Assembly (NCBI GenBank): GCA_035539855.1
Contig: DATLHO010000154.1
Span: forward strand, 21,161-85,160
Source: DATLHO01 sp035539855
GTDB lineage: Bacteria > Bacteroidota > Ignavibacteria > OLB7
Reading direction: 5' to 3'
DNA: 64,000 nucleotides
Shown: positions 51,875-61,540 of the stretch, one piece after another
Layout of the letters: the number at the start of each line of letters is the position of its first letter
How positions within the stretch are numbered: the stretch's first letter is position 1
Translations under genes and position numbers: made by a program
The notes under the pieces: model-generated
Database searches by the model: none
Told to the model about the DNA's origin: nothing
The model's input: only the letters and a program-made list of their open reading frames with translations

Positions 51875-54679
51875 ATGTTCGATGGTGGCATCCTGAACGA
51901 GGGCAGCAGCGACGATCCGAAGCAGTCGCAGAACCGCTGGCGTCCGCAGAAGGTGGTGCCGCTGCAGTCGAGCAGTCTCGACCGCGTACCGCCGCACTCG
52001 ACCGACGCGGAGATGGCCGTGCTCGGGGCGATGATGCTGGACAAGGAGGCGGCGAGCAAGGTCATCCAGATCCTGCCGCCGGACTCGTTCTATCGTGAGA
52101 CGCACCGGATCATCTACCAGGCGATGCTCGCGCTTGCCGAGCGCAACCAGCCGGTCGACATCATCACGATCAACGACGAGCTGCGCCGCATCGGCAAGCT
52201 CTCCGACGTCGGCGGCTCGCTGTACCTCTCGGAGCTCAACATGCGGACGCCGACCGCGGCGAACGTCGAGCACCACGCGCGCATCGTCTTCGAGAAGGCT
52301 CTCAAGCGCAGGCTGATCGGCGCGGCGATGGAGATCATCCAGAACTCCTACTCCGACTCGAGCGACGCGTTCGAGGAGCTCGACTCGGCCGAGCAGAAGA
52401 TCTTCCAGATTGCCGAGAGTCGCGGCAACCGCAGCTACCACAGCATGAAGCGTCTCGCGTTCGAGACGATGGAGATGCTCGAGGCGCTCGCGGCGCGCCG
52501 CGCCGACGGCAACGAGGTCGTCGGCGTTCCGAGCGGCCTGCAGAAGCTCGACGCCCTGCTCGGCGGCTTCCAGCGCTCGGACCTCGTGATTCTCGCGGCG
52601 CGACCGTCGATGGGAAAGTGCCTCGCGTGGCACAGCCTCGTCGACGACCCGGCGACGGGCGAGCGCATGACGATCCAGGAGTGCATCCGCCGGCGCATGC
52701 CGTCGGTGCTCGGCGTCGCCGATGACGGAACGGTCCGCGCTGCGGCTATCGGCGACTGGATCGACAGCGGCATCAAGCCGACCTACCGCGTCATCACGCG
52801 CACGGGCCGTCGCGTCGAGGTCACTGGCCATCATCCGTTTCTCACCGTCGACGGCTGGACGCCGCTGCACGACCTCGCCGTCGGCAGCCGCATCGCCGTG
52901 CCGCGCACGCTGCCCACGTTCGGACAGGACACCTCGTGGTCGCTCGATCGCGTGCGGCTCCTCGGCTACTACATCGCCGAGGGCGGGCTCACCGATACGT
53001 GCCCTGAATTCACCAACACCGACCCGGCGATCGTGGCGGATTTCACCGCGACGATCACGACCCGCTTCCCGGCCTGTCGCGTTCGACAGGACGGAATCAC
53101 GTACATCGCCGCGCAGCCGAAGACCGCGGCGATCATGCCGCCGAACCCCGTCACGACGTGGCTCCGCGAGCTGGGACTCTGGGGCAAGCTCGCGACCGAG
53201 AAGCGGCTCCCCGCCTGCGTCTGGCAGTGGGACGCCGAACGGCTCCGCGAGCTCGTACGCGCGCTCATGAGCTGCGACGGGACGATCTACGCGATGAGCG
53301 GATATCCCCGGATCGAGTTCACCGTCGCCTCCGAAGAGCTCGCCTCCGACATGCACCATGCGCTCGTGCGCTTCGGCATCGTCGCGAAGCTCTGGCGCAA
53401 GACCGAGCGCTCGTGGCGCGTCGAGATCACCGAGCCGGAATCGGTTGCACGCTACCAGTCGGAGATCGGCTGGATCGGTGAGAAGGCCGGCAGGTTCACG
53501 ATCGCCGCGACGAGAGCCGCGGCGAAAGCGACAGCCATCGCGACGGTGACATCCACCGCCGCAAGCGCGGAAGCCGCCGCGACGACCCACGCGCGCCGGA
53601 CCAACGTCGGACACCCTCCGGCGGCGACCTGGTCGCGCGTCCGCGCGTCGGCCCGACGCGCCGGCATGTCGCTGACGAGGCTGGCCCAGGCGAGCGGGGA
53701 GATCGCGCACCGAGACGGCTACAACCCGCACACGAACAGGGGGATCACCCGGCGACGCCTCGAGCGCTACGCTGCGATCCTCGGCGACGACGAGCTGCGC
53801 AGGGCCTCGAGCGCCGACCTCTACTGGGACGAGATCATCGCGATCGAGGACGCGGGCGAGCAGCAGGTCTACGACCTGACCGTGCCGGACGGCTCGAACT
53901 TCATCGCGCAGGACGTCTGCGTGCACAACACGGCCCTTGCCATGTCGATGGCGCGCAATGCTGCCATCGACTACAAGCACGCGGTCGCCTTCTTCTCGCT
54001 CGAAATGTCGGCGCAGCAGCTCGTGATGCGACTGATCTCGGCAGAGGCGCGCGTCGACGCGCACCGGCTGCGTACGGGCGATCTCAAGAACGAGCACTGG
54101 CAGCAGATCGTCTCGACGATCCACCGGTTGACCGAGGCGCCGATGTACATCGACGACACGCCGGCGCTCGGCATCATGGAGCTGCGGGCGCGCGCGCGGT
54201 TGATGAAGCGCGAGCACAACATCCAGCTCATCGTCATCGACTACCTCCAGTTGATGCACGCGCCGAAGGCCGAGAGCCGCGAGCGCGAGATCTCGATGAT
54301 CTCCCGCGGACTCAAGCAGCTCGCCAAGGAGCTCGACATCCCGATCGTCGCGCTGTCGCAGCTCAACCGCTCGGTCGAATCGCGCGGCGACAAACGTCCG
54401 ATGCTGAGCGATCTTCGCGAATCCGGATCTATTGAGCAGGACGCCGACGTCGTCATGTTCGTGCACCGACCGGAGTACTACGGCATCCCGCAGGACGAGG
54501 ACGGCCACCCGACCGAGGGCATGGCCGAAGTCATCGTCGGCAAGCAGCGAAACGGACCGACCGGCACCGCAAAGGTCGCCTTCGTCAGCGAGTACGCGCG
54601 CTTCGAGAACCTCGAGTTCCGCTACGACGACGCCCCGCAGTACCTGCCCCCCGGAGGCAACGACGAAGCACCCTTCTAA
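51875..54679 (+). CDS. dnaB: Replicative DNA helicase DnaB with in-frame intein
   Basis: The 934-residue precursor is DnaB interrupted by an intein after K248 of the P-loop. The N-extein carries the DnaB N-terminal domain (VPPHSTDAEMAVLGAMMLD near 40-58) and ends ARPSMGK; the C-extein resumes TALAMSMARNAA with FSLEMSAQQL, IDYLQLM, LKQLAKEL and a final ATP-binding arginine region. Joining the exteins restores the ATP-binding loop GK-T, so the helicase is active only after splicing. The host protein then has about 497 residues, normal for DnaB. The ATG at 51875 is the first start after the GTG-rich leader. DnaB unwinds DNA at the replication fork. Confidence 0.97.
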   Translation: MFDGGILNEGSSDDPKQSQNRWRPQKVVPLQSSSLDRVPPHSTDAEMAVLGAMMLDKEAASKVIQILPPDSFYRETHRIIYQAMLALAERNQPVDIITINDELRRIGKLSDVGGSLYLSELNMRTPTAANVEHHARIVFEKALKRRLIGAAMEIIQNSYSDSSDAFEELDSAEQKIFQIAESRGNRSYHSMKRLAFETMEMLEALAARRADGNEVVGVPSGLQKLDALLGGFQRSDLVILAARPSMGKCLAWHSLVDDPATGERMTIQECIRRRMPSVLGVADDGTVRAAAIGDWIDSGIKPTYRVITRTGRRVEVTGHHPFLTVDGWTPLHDLAVGSRIAVPRTLPTFGQDTSWSLDRVRLLGYYIAEGGLTDTCPEFTNTDPAIVADFTATITTRFPACRVRQDGITYIAAQPKTAAIMPPNPVTTWLRELGLWGKLATEKRLPACVWQWDAERLRELVRALMSCDGTIYAMSGYPRIEFTVASEELASDMHHALVRFGIVAKLWRKTERSWRVEITEPESVARYQSEIGWIGEKAGRFTIAATRAAAKATAIATVTSTAASAEAAATTHARRTNVGHPPAATWSRVRASARRAGMSLTRLAQASGEIAHRDGYNPHTNRGITRRRLERYAAILGDDELRRASSADLYWDEIIAIEDAGEQQVYDLTVPDGSNFIAQDVCVHNTALAMSMARNAAIDYKHAVAFFSLEMSAQQLVMRLISAEARVDAHRLRTGDLKNEHWQQIVSTIHRLTEAPMYIDDTPALGIMELRARARLMKREHNIQLIVIDYLQLMHAPKAESREREISMISRGLKQLAKELDIPIVALSQLNRSVESRGDKRPMLSDLRESGSIEQDADVVMFVHRPEYYGIPQDEDGHPTEGMAEVIVGKQRNGPTGTAKVAFVSEYARFENLEFRYDDAPQYLPPGGNDEAPF
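52619..53929 (+). mobile_element. DnaB intein with LAGLIDADG homing endonuclease
   Basis: The 437-residue intein runs from C249 to N685 of the precursor. Splicing motifs are complete: block A CLAWHSLVDDP, block B TGHHPFLTVDGW, block F VYDLTVPDGSNFIAQDV and block G VCVHN followed by Thr+1. The central region carries two LAGLIDADG-type endonuclease motifs (LLGYYIAEGG and LMSCDGTI). Beyond them, an Ala/Thr-rich stretch and a helix-turn-helix-like segment (RRAGMSLTRLAQASG...RRRLERYAAIL) precede block F. It should splice; homing activity depends on the endonuclease residues. Confidence 0.95.
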
Positions 54680-54752
54680 CCCAACAACACGACCGCGACG
54701 CCACGACCAAAAACAAAAAACCAATAACACCCCCGGCACTCGCCGCGCATCG

Positions 54753-54787
54753 TGACCTCTGACATTTGACCTTTGACATCTGACCTC
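54753..54787 (+). repeat. Five TGACNTY heptanucleotide units
   Basis: The run is TGACCTC TGACATT TGACCTT TGACATC TGACCTC, 35 bases of perfect 7-nt periodicity just upstream of the 54790 ATG. The same unit builds the larger hairpin at 49373-49467. Confidence 0.85.
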
Positions 54788-54789
54788 TC

Positions 54790-55236
54790 ATGCATCTCTC
54801 CGCCGAAACCGAGCACGTCCTCGCCTACCTCGACGAGAAGTCCGGCCAGGGTCTTCGCAAGCGAAACGATATCGGCGCGCTGCTCGAGCTCGCGGCCGAG
54901 AGCGACGCGGCCGAGACGATCAACGACCTCGCGTTTCATGGCAGCTTCCTGTTCAAGGTGTACCAGACGCTGAAGAAGGCCGCGCCGGGATCGGACTCGT
55001 TCGCGATGCTGGAGAAGGAGTTCACGACGGCGGTCGAGCACGTGCGCCAGCAGATGGCCAGGTTGCTCGTCGACGCCGACGAGGAGCACGTCGAGCGCTT
55101 CAACGGCCAGTACTACGTGATGACGCAGGGAAGTCTGCGCAACGTCGTCGATCTCGCGCACGACCTCGGGGTGCTCAAGGCCGTGCAGAACGAGCAGAAG
55201 TACGGAGCCCCCGATGCGGAGGGCGAGGCGCCGTAG
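54790..55236 (+). CDS. Helical cytoplasmic protein, unknown function
   Basis: The 148-residue protein is strongly helical and acidic: LSAETEHVLAYLDEKSG, ALLELAAESDAAETI, FKVYQTLKKAAPGS, VRQQMARLLVDADEEHVERF. No membrane or signal segment occurs. The ATG at 54790 lies directly after the heptanucleotide repeat. I recognise no family. Confidence 0.65.
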   Translation: MHLSAETEHVLAYLDEKSGQGLRKRNDIGALLELAAESDAAETINDLAFHGSFLFKVYQTLKKAAPGSDSFAMLEKEFTTAVEHVRQQMARLLVDADEEHVERFNGQYYVMTQGSLRNVVDLAHDLGVLKAVQNEQKYGAPDAEGEAP

Positions 55237-55260
55237 GCCGGACGGCCTCATCGGTTTTCG

Positions 55261-55268
55261 TACCTTGC
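55261..55268 (+). promoter_or_regulatory. Promoter-like box for the SDR gene
   Basis: TTTTCGTACCTTGCGC contains TACCTTGC, 29 nt before the SDR start, with the shared TTCGTA upstream part. Confidence 0.45.
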
Positions 55269-55297
55269 GCGCCCCTCACAGCAGCTGGTATCCCTCC

Positions 55298-56068
55298 ATG
55301 GTCCTCGATCTATCCGGAGTCCGCGCCCTCGTCACCGGCGGAACGCGCGGCATCGGACGCGCCATCACCGACGCCCTCGCAGCCTCAGGCGCCCGCGTCG
55401 CCGCGAACTACCGCGGCAACAACGACGCGGCCGACGTCTTCGCGCGCGAGCTCGGCGAGCGGAACTTCGAGCACATGATGCTGCGTGCCGACGTGACGCA
55501 GGAGCGCGCGGTCGGCACCATGATGAAGCGCATCGAGGAGTCGTGGGGCGGCCTCGACCTGGTGGTGCTCAACGCGGGCATCTGGGAGCGCGGACCGATC
55601 GGCACGATGACCCTCGCCGAGTGGCGCGAGACCATCAACATCAACCTCACCGGCGCCTTTGTCGTCGTCAGCGAGGCCATGCGCCTGCTCGGCGCCGGCG
55701 ACGGCGGCGCGCCGAAGCGGATCATCTTCATCTCCTCGACCGCCGGACAGCGCGGCGAGGCGTTCTACTCGCACTACGCCGCCAGCAAGGGCGCGCTGAT
55801 CTCGCTGACGAAGTCGCTCGCCGTCGAGCTCGCGCCGCAGGGCATCACCGTGAACTGCGTCGCGCCCGGATGGGTCCGCACCGAGATGACCGAGGGCGCG
55901 CTCTCGGAGAACGCGACGCGCAAGGAGATCGTCCGCTCGGTGCCGCTGGGCCGTGTGGGCGAGCCGGAGGAGATCGCCTCGGCGGTGGTGTACCTGGCCT
56001 CGCGCCAGGCGTCGTACATCACCGGCGAGATCCTCAACGTCAACGGCGGCTCGGTGCTCTGCGGATAG
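55298..56068 (+). CDS. Short-chain dehydrogenase/reductase (FabG-like)
   Basis: The 256-residue enzyme has the Rossmann motif TGGTRGIG, NAG in VVLNAGIW, the catalytic Ser in FISSTAG and the YxxxK pair in HYAASKG, with a C-terminal VNGGSV. This is a classical SDR of the 3-oxoacyl-ACP reductase type. The precise substrate is not evident. The ATG at 55298 starts the first strand; the promoter-like box lies 29 nt upstream. Confidence 0.93.
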   Translation: MVLDLSGVRALVTGGTRGIGRAITDALAASGARVAANYRGNNDAADVFARELGERNFEHMMLRADVTQERAVGTMMKRIEESWGGLDLVVLNAGIWERGPIGTMTLAEWRETININLTGAFVVVSEAMRLLGAGDGGAPKRIIFISSTAGQRGEAFYSHYAASKGALISLTKSLAVELAPQGITVNCVAPGWVRTEMTEGALSENATRKEIVRSVPLGRVGEPEEIASAVVYLASRQASYITGEILNVNGGSVLCG

Positions 56069-56279
56069 GGTCTACGGATAGGCTCCGGCGATCTGGCGCA
56101 GACTGCAACGAATTCCAGGCAATCCAATCCGGCACGCCGCGTCATCCCCACGAGCGTCCGATTCCGCCGCGTCCCGTGTGGGCGAGCGGTCGAGCGGGGG
56201 CGTCGCCGGTGCATTCGAGCGCGAGCGCATCGACGACGCCTGCAACAGGCTTCAATTCAACCGATGGAGACGTAGAGTC

Positions 56280-56606
56280 ATGGCAATGCAGTTCACCGAC
56301 GACAACTTCGACCAGGAAGTCATCGCCAGCGATCTTCCGGTCCTCGTGGACTTCTGGGCAGTGTGGTGCGGACCGTGCCGCATGATCGCCCCGATCGTCG
56401 AGGAGTTGTCGAGCGAGTACGAGGGGAAGGTGAAGGTCGGCAAGCTCGATGTTGACAACAACCCGCGCGTGGCCTCGACCTACGGCATCCGCTCGATCCC
56501 GACGCTGCTCGTGTTCAAGGACGGCCAGATCGTCGAGCAGATCGTCGGAGCCGTGCCCAAGGGCGAGATCCTCCGCGCGCTCAACAACCACATGGCAATG
56601 GCGTAA
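56280..56606 (+). CDS. trxA: Thioredoxin
   Basis: This 108-residue protein reduces disulfides in the cytoplasm. The active site WCGPC has C30 and C33, and the cis-Pro loop SIPTLLVF and C-terminal GAVPKGEILRALNN are typical. The ATG at 56280 begins the first strand. A strong terminator follows 22 bp after the stop, so it is probably monocistronic. Confidence 0.97.
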   Translation: MAMQFTDDNFDQEVIASDLPVLVDFWAVWCGPCRMIAPIVEELSSEYEGKVKVGKLDVDNNPRVASTYGIRSIPTLLVFKDGQIVEQIVGAVPKGEILRALNNHMAMA

Positions 56607-56628
56607 GCCGGCGCCATCAGCGAACGAC

Positions 56629-56671
56629 GACGCCCCGCATCTCGAGCCGAGATGCGGGGCGTCTTTCTTTG
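56629..56671 (+). terminator. Intrinsic terminator of trxA
   Basis: GACGCCCCGCATCTCG and its exact 16-nt complement enclose AGC, followed by TTTCTTTG. It lies 22 bp beyond the trxA stop. Confidence 0.9.
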
Positions 56672-56711
56672 CAGGGTCCTCGTTCCGCGCAGGGTCCGCG
56701 CTCGCGCGCCG

Positions 56712-57110
56712 CTACTCCTCCACGCGGATGTTGTTCTTCACGCTCACGACCCCCGGCACCATCGCCGCGGCGTCCTCGGCGGTCTGCTTGCGGTCGGCGC
56801 TCTTGACCACGCCCGAGAGCGTCACGACGCCTCTGCCGTCGGTCTCGATGTTCACGCGCTGCATCCCTCCCATCTTGTCGAACTTCTCGGCGAGCTCGCT
56901 GCGGAGCGCGTCGGCCGTGGGCGGTGGGACAACAGCCCCGGAGGGCGACCCGGCCGCAGGTGTGTCAATGGCTGCCGGCGCAGACGGCGCGCCAGGAGCG
57001 GCCTCGGTCGTGTCGCCGCCGTACTCACCGTCGTGATCGGCGTCGTCTCCGCCGCATGCCGCCAGTGCCGCACCGCTCGCGATGGCCGCGGCCAGGAGTA
57101 TTGCGCGCAT
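56712..57110 (-). CDS. BON-domain lipoprotein
   Basis: The 132-residue protein has a lipoprotein signal (ILLAAAIASGAALAAC), an acidic/Ala-Pro-rich spacer (about 20-65) and a BON domain at the C-terminus (IETDGRGVVTLSGVVKSADRKQ, MVPGVVSVKNNIRVEE). BON domains bind phospholipid in the cell envelope. The ATG at 57110 has GAGGAG eight bases upstream, so it is preferred over 57143. It is convergent with trxA and divergent from the dehydrogenase gene. Confidence 0.87.
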   Translation of the reverse strand: MRAILLAAAIASGAALAACGGDDADHDGEYGGDTTEAAPGAPSAPAAIDTPAAGSPSGAVVPPPTADALRSELAEKFDKMGGMQRVNIETDGRGVVTLSGVVKSADRKQTAEDAAAMVPGVVSVKNNIRVEE

Positions 57111-57366
57111 TGCCGCGCTCCTCGTACGCTTGCTTCGGTTCATAGCGCTTCGGTCCACCGTCGGGCCATCGTGTGTCGAGCTCGTCTGCTTCACGTCCAT
57201 GCTCCTCGTTGTTGGTGCGAGAGTAAACTTGTATGTCCGCACGCCGATCGGACTCGCCAGCGGCGGTGATCTTTGCAATTTCGTAGAAGGATTCGAATTC
57301 TGACGCCGTCTCCGTGATCCGGACGCCTGTCCGCACGGTCCGCGCCATCTCACGCGCAGGCACGCA

Positions 57367-59514
57367 ATGCCCGACACCCTCATAGAGCACGCGCCTCGTC
57401 ACGCCGGCGACGCTGCCGATTCCAGCACGCCAGTCTCGCCCGCAACGGACGAGCTCCCACCGATCGTCTTCGACCGCTCGCATCACAGCGACTCGTCGCT
57501 CATCGACACCTACCGCGCCCTGCTGATGCCGCGGATGATCGAGGAGAAAATGCTCCTGCTGCTGCGCCAGGGGCAGGTCAGCAAGTGGTTCAGCGGCATC
57601 GGGCAGGAGGCGATCGCCGTCGGCTCGACCCTCGCGCTGCGCCCGAGCGACTACATCTTCCCGCTGCACCGCAACCTCGGCGTCTTCACGGCACGTCGCA
57701 TGCCGCTCGAGACGCTCTTCTGCCAGTGGCAGGGCAAGTCGAACGGCTATTCGAAGGGACGCGAGCGCTCCTTCCACTTCGGCTCGCCGGAGCACCACGT
57801 CGTCGGGATGATCTCGCACCTCGGCGCGATGCTCGGTGTCGCCGACGGCGTCGCCCTCGCCAGCAACCTCGACCGGCAGGAGCGGATCGCCCTCGTCTAT
57901 TCCGGCGACGGCGGCACGAGCCAGGGGGATTTCCACGAAGCGGTGAACACGGCCGCGGTGTGGAGCCTGCCGGTGATCTTCCTGATCGAGAACAACGGCT
58001 ACGGACTGTCGACACCCTCGTGCGATCAGTTCCGCTGCGCGCAGCTCGCCGATCGCGCCATCGGCTACGGCATCGACGGCATCACCATCGACGGCAACAA
58101 CGTCCTCGAGGTCCACGACACCATTACGCGCGTTGCGGAACGGATGCGCGTCGACCGCCGCCCGGTGATCGTCGAAGCGATGACCTTCCGGATGCGTGGT
58201 CACGAGGAGGCGTCCGGCGTCGCGTACATCGACCCGGAGGTCTTCACGCCGTGGCGCCTCAAGGATCCCGTGACGACCTTCGAGCGCTTCCTCCGCCAGG
58301 AGGGCCTGCTCAACGACGGCATCATCGCGTTCATTCGCGAGCAACACTCCAAGGCGATCGCCGCGGCGGTCGACGCGATGCTTGCCGGACCGGAGCCCGT
58401 CGTGGTTCCGCGCGACGGCGGCGCATCGGCGGCGATGGCGACAGGCGGCGGCGCATCGGCGGACACACCGACCGACAGCGAGCTGCGCGAGCTCGCCGAC
58501 GTGTACGCTCCGGCCGACCGTCAGCCGGTGAGCCCGGCGAGCGATGCGGCCAGCGAGAAGCGGCTGGTCGATGCGATCGGCGACGGACTGCGCCAGGCGA
58601 TGCGCAACGATCCGCGCCTGGTGATCATGGGTCAGGATGTCGCGCACTACGGCGGCGTCTTCAAGGTCACCGAGGGATTCCTCGCCGAGTTCGGCCCCGA
58701 GCGCGTGCGTAACACGCCGCTGTGCGAGTCCGCGATCGTCGGCGCCGGACTCGGCCTCGCGCTGTGCGATCGACCGTCGGTCATCGAGATGCAGTTCTCC
58801 GACTTCGTCACCAACGCGTTCAACCAGACCGTCAACAACCTCGCGAAGACGCACTACCGCTGGGGTCTGCCGGTCAACGTGACGCTGCGCATGCCGACCG
58901 GCGCGGGCGTCGGCGCCGGACCCTATCACTCGCAGAGCACCGAGGCGTGGTTCACGCACGTGCCCGGACTCAAGGTCGTGTATCCCTCGAATCCGTACGA
59001 CGCGAAGGGACTCATCGCGATGTCGGTGGTCGATCCCAACCCCGTCCTCTTCTACGAGCACAAGCTGCTCTACCGCAGCGTCCGCGGGATGGTGCCCGAC
59101 GACTACTACACGCTGCCGTTCGGCCAGGCGCGCATCGTCCGGCCCGGCACTCGGATGAGCGTCATCACGTACGGCCTCGGCGTGCACTGGGCGACGGCGC
59201 TTGCCGCGTCGATGCCCGACGTCGACATGGAGATCGTCGACCTGCGCACGCTGCTGCCGTGGGATCGCGCGACCGTCTTCGACTCCGCACGGCGCACCGG
59301 CCGCGTCCTCGTGCTGCACGAGGACACGCACACCGGCGGCTTCGGCGGCGAGATCGCCGCGACGATCGGCGAGGCCTGCTTCGGCTCGCTCGACGCTCCG
59401 GTGATGCGCGTCGCGTCGCTCGACACGCCCGTGCCGTTCAACCGCGGACTCGAGGAGCAGTTCCTGGCGAAGTGGCGTCTGGCGGGACGCGTGCGGGAGT
59501 TGCTCGCGTATTAG
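57367..59514 (+). CDS. 2-oxoacid dehydrogenase E1, alpha and beta subunits fused
   Basis: The 715-residue protein joins both halves of a thiamine-pyrophosphate E1. Residues about 45-380 are the alpha part with IGQEAIAVG, the TPP motif GDGGTSQGDFHEAVNTAAVW and ENNGYG. Residues about 400-715 are the beta part (GQDVAHYGGVFKVT, PLCESAIVG, GAGPYHSQSTEAWF, VDLRTLLPWD). Most bacteria encode these as two proteins. The reaction is oxidative decarboxylation of branched-chain 2-oxoacids or pyruvate; the sequence fits the BCKD type better. E2 and E3 are not next to it. The ATG at 57367 is the start; a low-complexity N-terminus of about 40 residues precedes the domain. Confidence 0.92.
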   Translation: MPDTLIEHAPRHAGDAADSSTPVSPATDELPPIVFDRSHHSDSSLIDTYRALLMPRMIEEKMLLLLRQGQVSKWFSGIGQEAIAVGSTLALRPSDYIFPLHRNLGVFTARRMPLETLFCQWQGKSNGYSKGRERSFHFGSPEHHVVGMISHLGAMLGVADGVALASNLDRQERIALVYSGDGGTSQGDFHEAVNTAAVWSLPVIFLIENNGYGLSTPSCDQFRCAQLADRAIGYGIDGITIDGNNVLEVHDTITRVAERMRVDRRPVIVEAMTFRMRGHEEASGVAYIDPEVFTPWRLKDPVTTFERFLRQEGLLNDGIIAFIREQHSKAIAAAVDAMLAGPEPVVVPRDGGASAAMATGGGASADTPTDSELRELADVYAPADRQPVSPASDAASEKRLVDAIGDGLRQAMRNDPRLVIMGQDVAHYGGVFKVTEGFLAEFGPERVRNTPLCESAIVGAGLGLALCDRPSVIEMQFSDFVTNAFNQTVNNLAKTHYRWGLPVNVTLRMPTGAGVGAGPYHSQSTEAWFTHVPGLKVVYPSNPYDAKGLIAMSVVDPNPVLFYEHKLLYRSVRGMVPDDYYTLPFGQARIVRPGTRMSVITYGLGVHWATALAASMPDVDMEIVDLRTLLPWDRATVFDSARRTGRVLVLHEDTHTGGFGGEIAATIGEACFGSLDAPVMRVASLDTPVPFNRGLEEQFLAKWRLAGRVRELLAY

Positions 59515-59749
59515 CGGCGTCATTGTTGTGTGGCTACGGGTCGGGAACGGTAGACTGGATTCCCTCATTCGATCGCGACCCCGTCATTCTCGCAAGCGGA
59601 GCGCCGCGGGAATCCGTCTTCGGCGGAAGCCGTGCCGAACGGTACCGCTACCGCGGAGGATAGATCCCCGGCTTCGCTTCGCTCCGCCAAGGATGACGTA
59701 GTCGCGGGTTGTGATCGAATGGAATGCGTGCCTGTACCGAAGACCGCCA

Positions 59750-61474
59750 ATGCCCGACGAATCTCCCATACCGTCTCCGCTGCGCTCGATCAACGGCTAC
59801 GAGATCCTCGAGCTGATCGCCGCCGGCGGCATGAGTCGCGTCTATCGCGGGCGTAGCGCCGCGGGCGAGACCGTGGCGGTGAAGGTGATCCAGTTCGACG
59901 AGATGGCCGCCGACTACGAGCGACGGCTGCGACGCGAGCCGGAGATCCAGCGCGGCGTCGGGCACGAGAACATCGTGCGGCTCATCGACTGGTTCCGCGT
60001 CGGCGGGGAGTTCTTCCTCGTCATGGAGTACATCGACGGCCGCTCGCTCTGGACGATCATCCGTGACGACGGGCCGCTTCCGTTCGAGCGTGCGCGCGGC
60101 TATCTGTGCCAGGTGCTCCCGGCGCTCGAGCACCTGCACGGCCTCGGTATCGTCCACCGTGACATCAAGCCCGCGAACATCCTCGTGACGCTCGACGGCC
60201 GCGCGAAGCTCGCGGACTTCGGCATCGCGAAGTTCACGTGGCAGCAGGGACAGACGCGCACGCAGCTCGGCATCGGCACGCCGGAGTACATGTCGCCGGA
60301 GCAGGCGCGCGGCGTCGGCATCGACCAGCGCTCGGACATCTACTCGCTCGGCATCACGTTCTACGAGATGCTCACCGGGCGACCGCCGTTCACGAGCGCG
60401 CAGGAGACACCCGCCGCCTACAGCGAGATCATCCAGGGGATCCTCTCGACGCCGGTGCCCGACCCCCGCACGGTGCGGCCGGACGTTCCCGGTGGCGCGG
60501 CCGCGCTGATCGCGCGCGCCGCGGCGAAGGACCCGAACGACCGGTTCACCGACTGCGCCCAGATGCTGCGCGCGCTCGACGCCATCGTCGACGAGACGGG
60601 CTCGCCCAGCACCGTCGTCCTCGGCGCAGCAGCGAGCGCGGTCGTCGACAGCGCCGCGGCGAGCGCGCCGTCGGCGGCCGGGATTCCCGATGCGCCGCGC
60701 GCTGCCGCCGATGTGCGGGATTCCGGCGTCGGTGCACGCGCCGCGCGGCCGCGAGGTGTCCTGCGCCACCCGATCCTGCTCGCCTTGATCGTGCTGATGC
60801 TCGCCGGCGCCGTGTACTCGGCCACGCGCATCTTTTCGGGATCGTCCGCGGAGGCCGACGCCGCGCCTCCGGAGACGCCGCGTCAGATCGCCGAGCGAAC
60901 CGCGTCGAGCTATCGAACGGGCTCGCTCGCGCACGACGTCGCGCAGCTCGCGGCGCTCTACGCGGCCGACAGCGTCCGCTACTTCGCTGAGGGCACGCTG
61001 ACGCGCGACAGCATTCTGTCGGAGCTGCGCGAGGACTACCTCCGTCTCGCGCGCACCGACAGCTTCGCAGTCACGCTCGACACCGTGCGCGCGCTCGGCG
61101 ACACGGCGATCGAGCTCGGCTGGACGACGGCATACGCCAGGCTCCGCACCGACAGCAGCCGATTCACCGGCAGCACCCGCGATGAGCTGCGCCTGGGGCG
61201 CGACGCCGGGCGTTGGGCGATCGTCCGCCACGAGCGGCGGCTGCTCGCCGGCATCCTGCCCGGTGGCCCATACCCTGTCCGCGCAACGACCACCCCATCG
61301 CGTTCAAAGAGCTCCAGCCCAGCATCGTCGCGCTCGAGCGGCGCGCGCTCCTCCGGCACGCCCGGGGGCCGCGAGCCCGTGCTCACCGTCCGGATCGACC
61401 GTGGCGTCAAGGTCGGCGTCGGCAAGCCGGGCAAGGGCAACAAGCCGCAGAAGGCGAAGAAGCGACGCAAGTAG
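59750..61474 (+). CDS. Transmembrane Ser/Thr protein kinase with extracytoplasmic NTF2/SnoaL-like domain
   Basis: The 574-residue protein is a Hanks-type kinase. K45 in VAVK, HRD at 136-138, DFG at 156-158 and MSPEQARG are present. One membrane helix lies at about 340-358. The following ~110 residues (ERTASSYRTGSLAHDV...YFAEGTLTRD...FTGSTRDELRLGRDAGRWAIVRHE) have the shape of an NTF2/SnoaL-like pocket domain, perhaps a sensor. The tail is Ser-rich and ends in a lysine-rich stretch. It would phosphorylate cytoplasmic proteins; targets are unknown. The histidine kinase gene starts 101 bases later. Confidence 0.9.
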   Translation: MPDESPIPSPLRSINGYEILELIAAGGMSRVYRGRSAAGETVAVKVIQFDEMAADYERRLRREPEIQRGVGHENIVRLIDWFRVGGEFFLVMEYIDGRSLWTIIRDDGPLPFERARGYLCQVLPALEHLHGLGIVHRDIKPANILVTLDGRAKLADFGIAKFTWQQGQTRTQLGIGTPEYMSPEQARGVGIDQRSDIYSLGITFYEMLTGRPPFTSAQETPAAYSEIIQGILSTPVPDPRTVRPDVPGGAAALIARAAAKDPNDRFTDCAQMLRALDAIVDETGSPSTVVLGAAASAVVDSAAASAPSAAGIPDAPRAAADVRDSGVGARAARPRGVLRHPILLALIVLMLAGAVYSATRIFSGSSAEADAAPPETPRQIAERTASSYRTGSLAHDVAQLAALYAADSVRYFAEGTLTRDSILSELREDYLRLARTDSFAVTLDTVRALGDTAIELGWTTAYARLRTDSSRFTGSTRDELRLGRDAGRWAIVRHERRLLAGILPGGPYPVRATTTPSRSKSSSPASSRSSGARSSGTPGGREPVLTVRIDRGVKVGVGKPGKGNKPQKAKKRRK

Positions 61475-61540
61475 CGCCCGGCGCGACAACGACTTGATCG
61501 CCGCGAACGTGCGAGACGTGCTCCCGCGCTTGCCTTGCCG

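Noticed and set aside
51845..54739. Minus-strand frame spanning dnaB
   Set aside because: It mirrors dnaB and its intein and has no start, motif or homology.
57025..59568. Minus-strand frame opposite the E1 dehydrogenase
   Set aside because: It is a shadow of the E1 gene.
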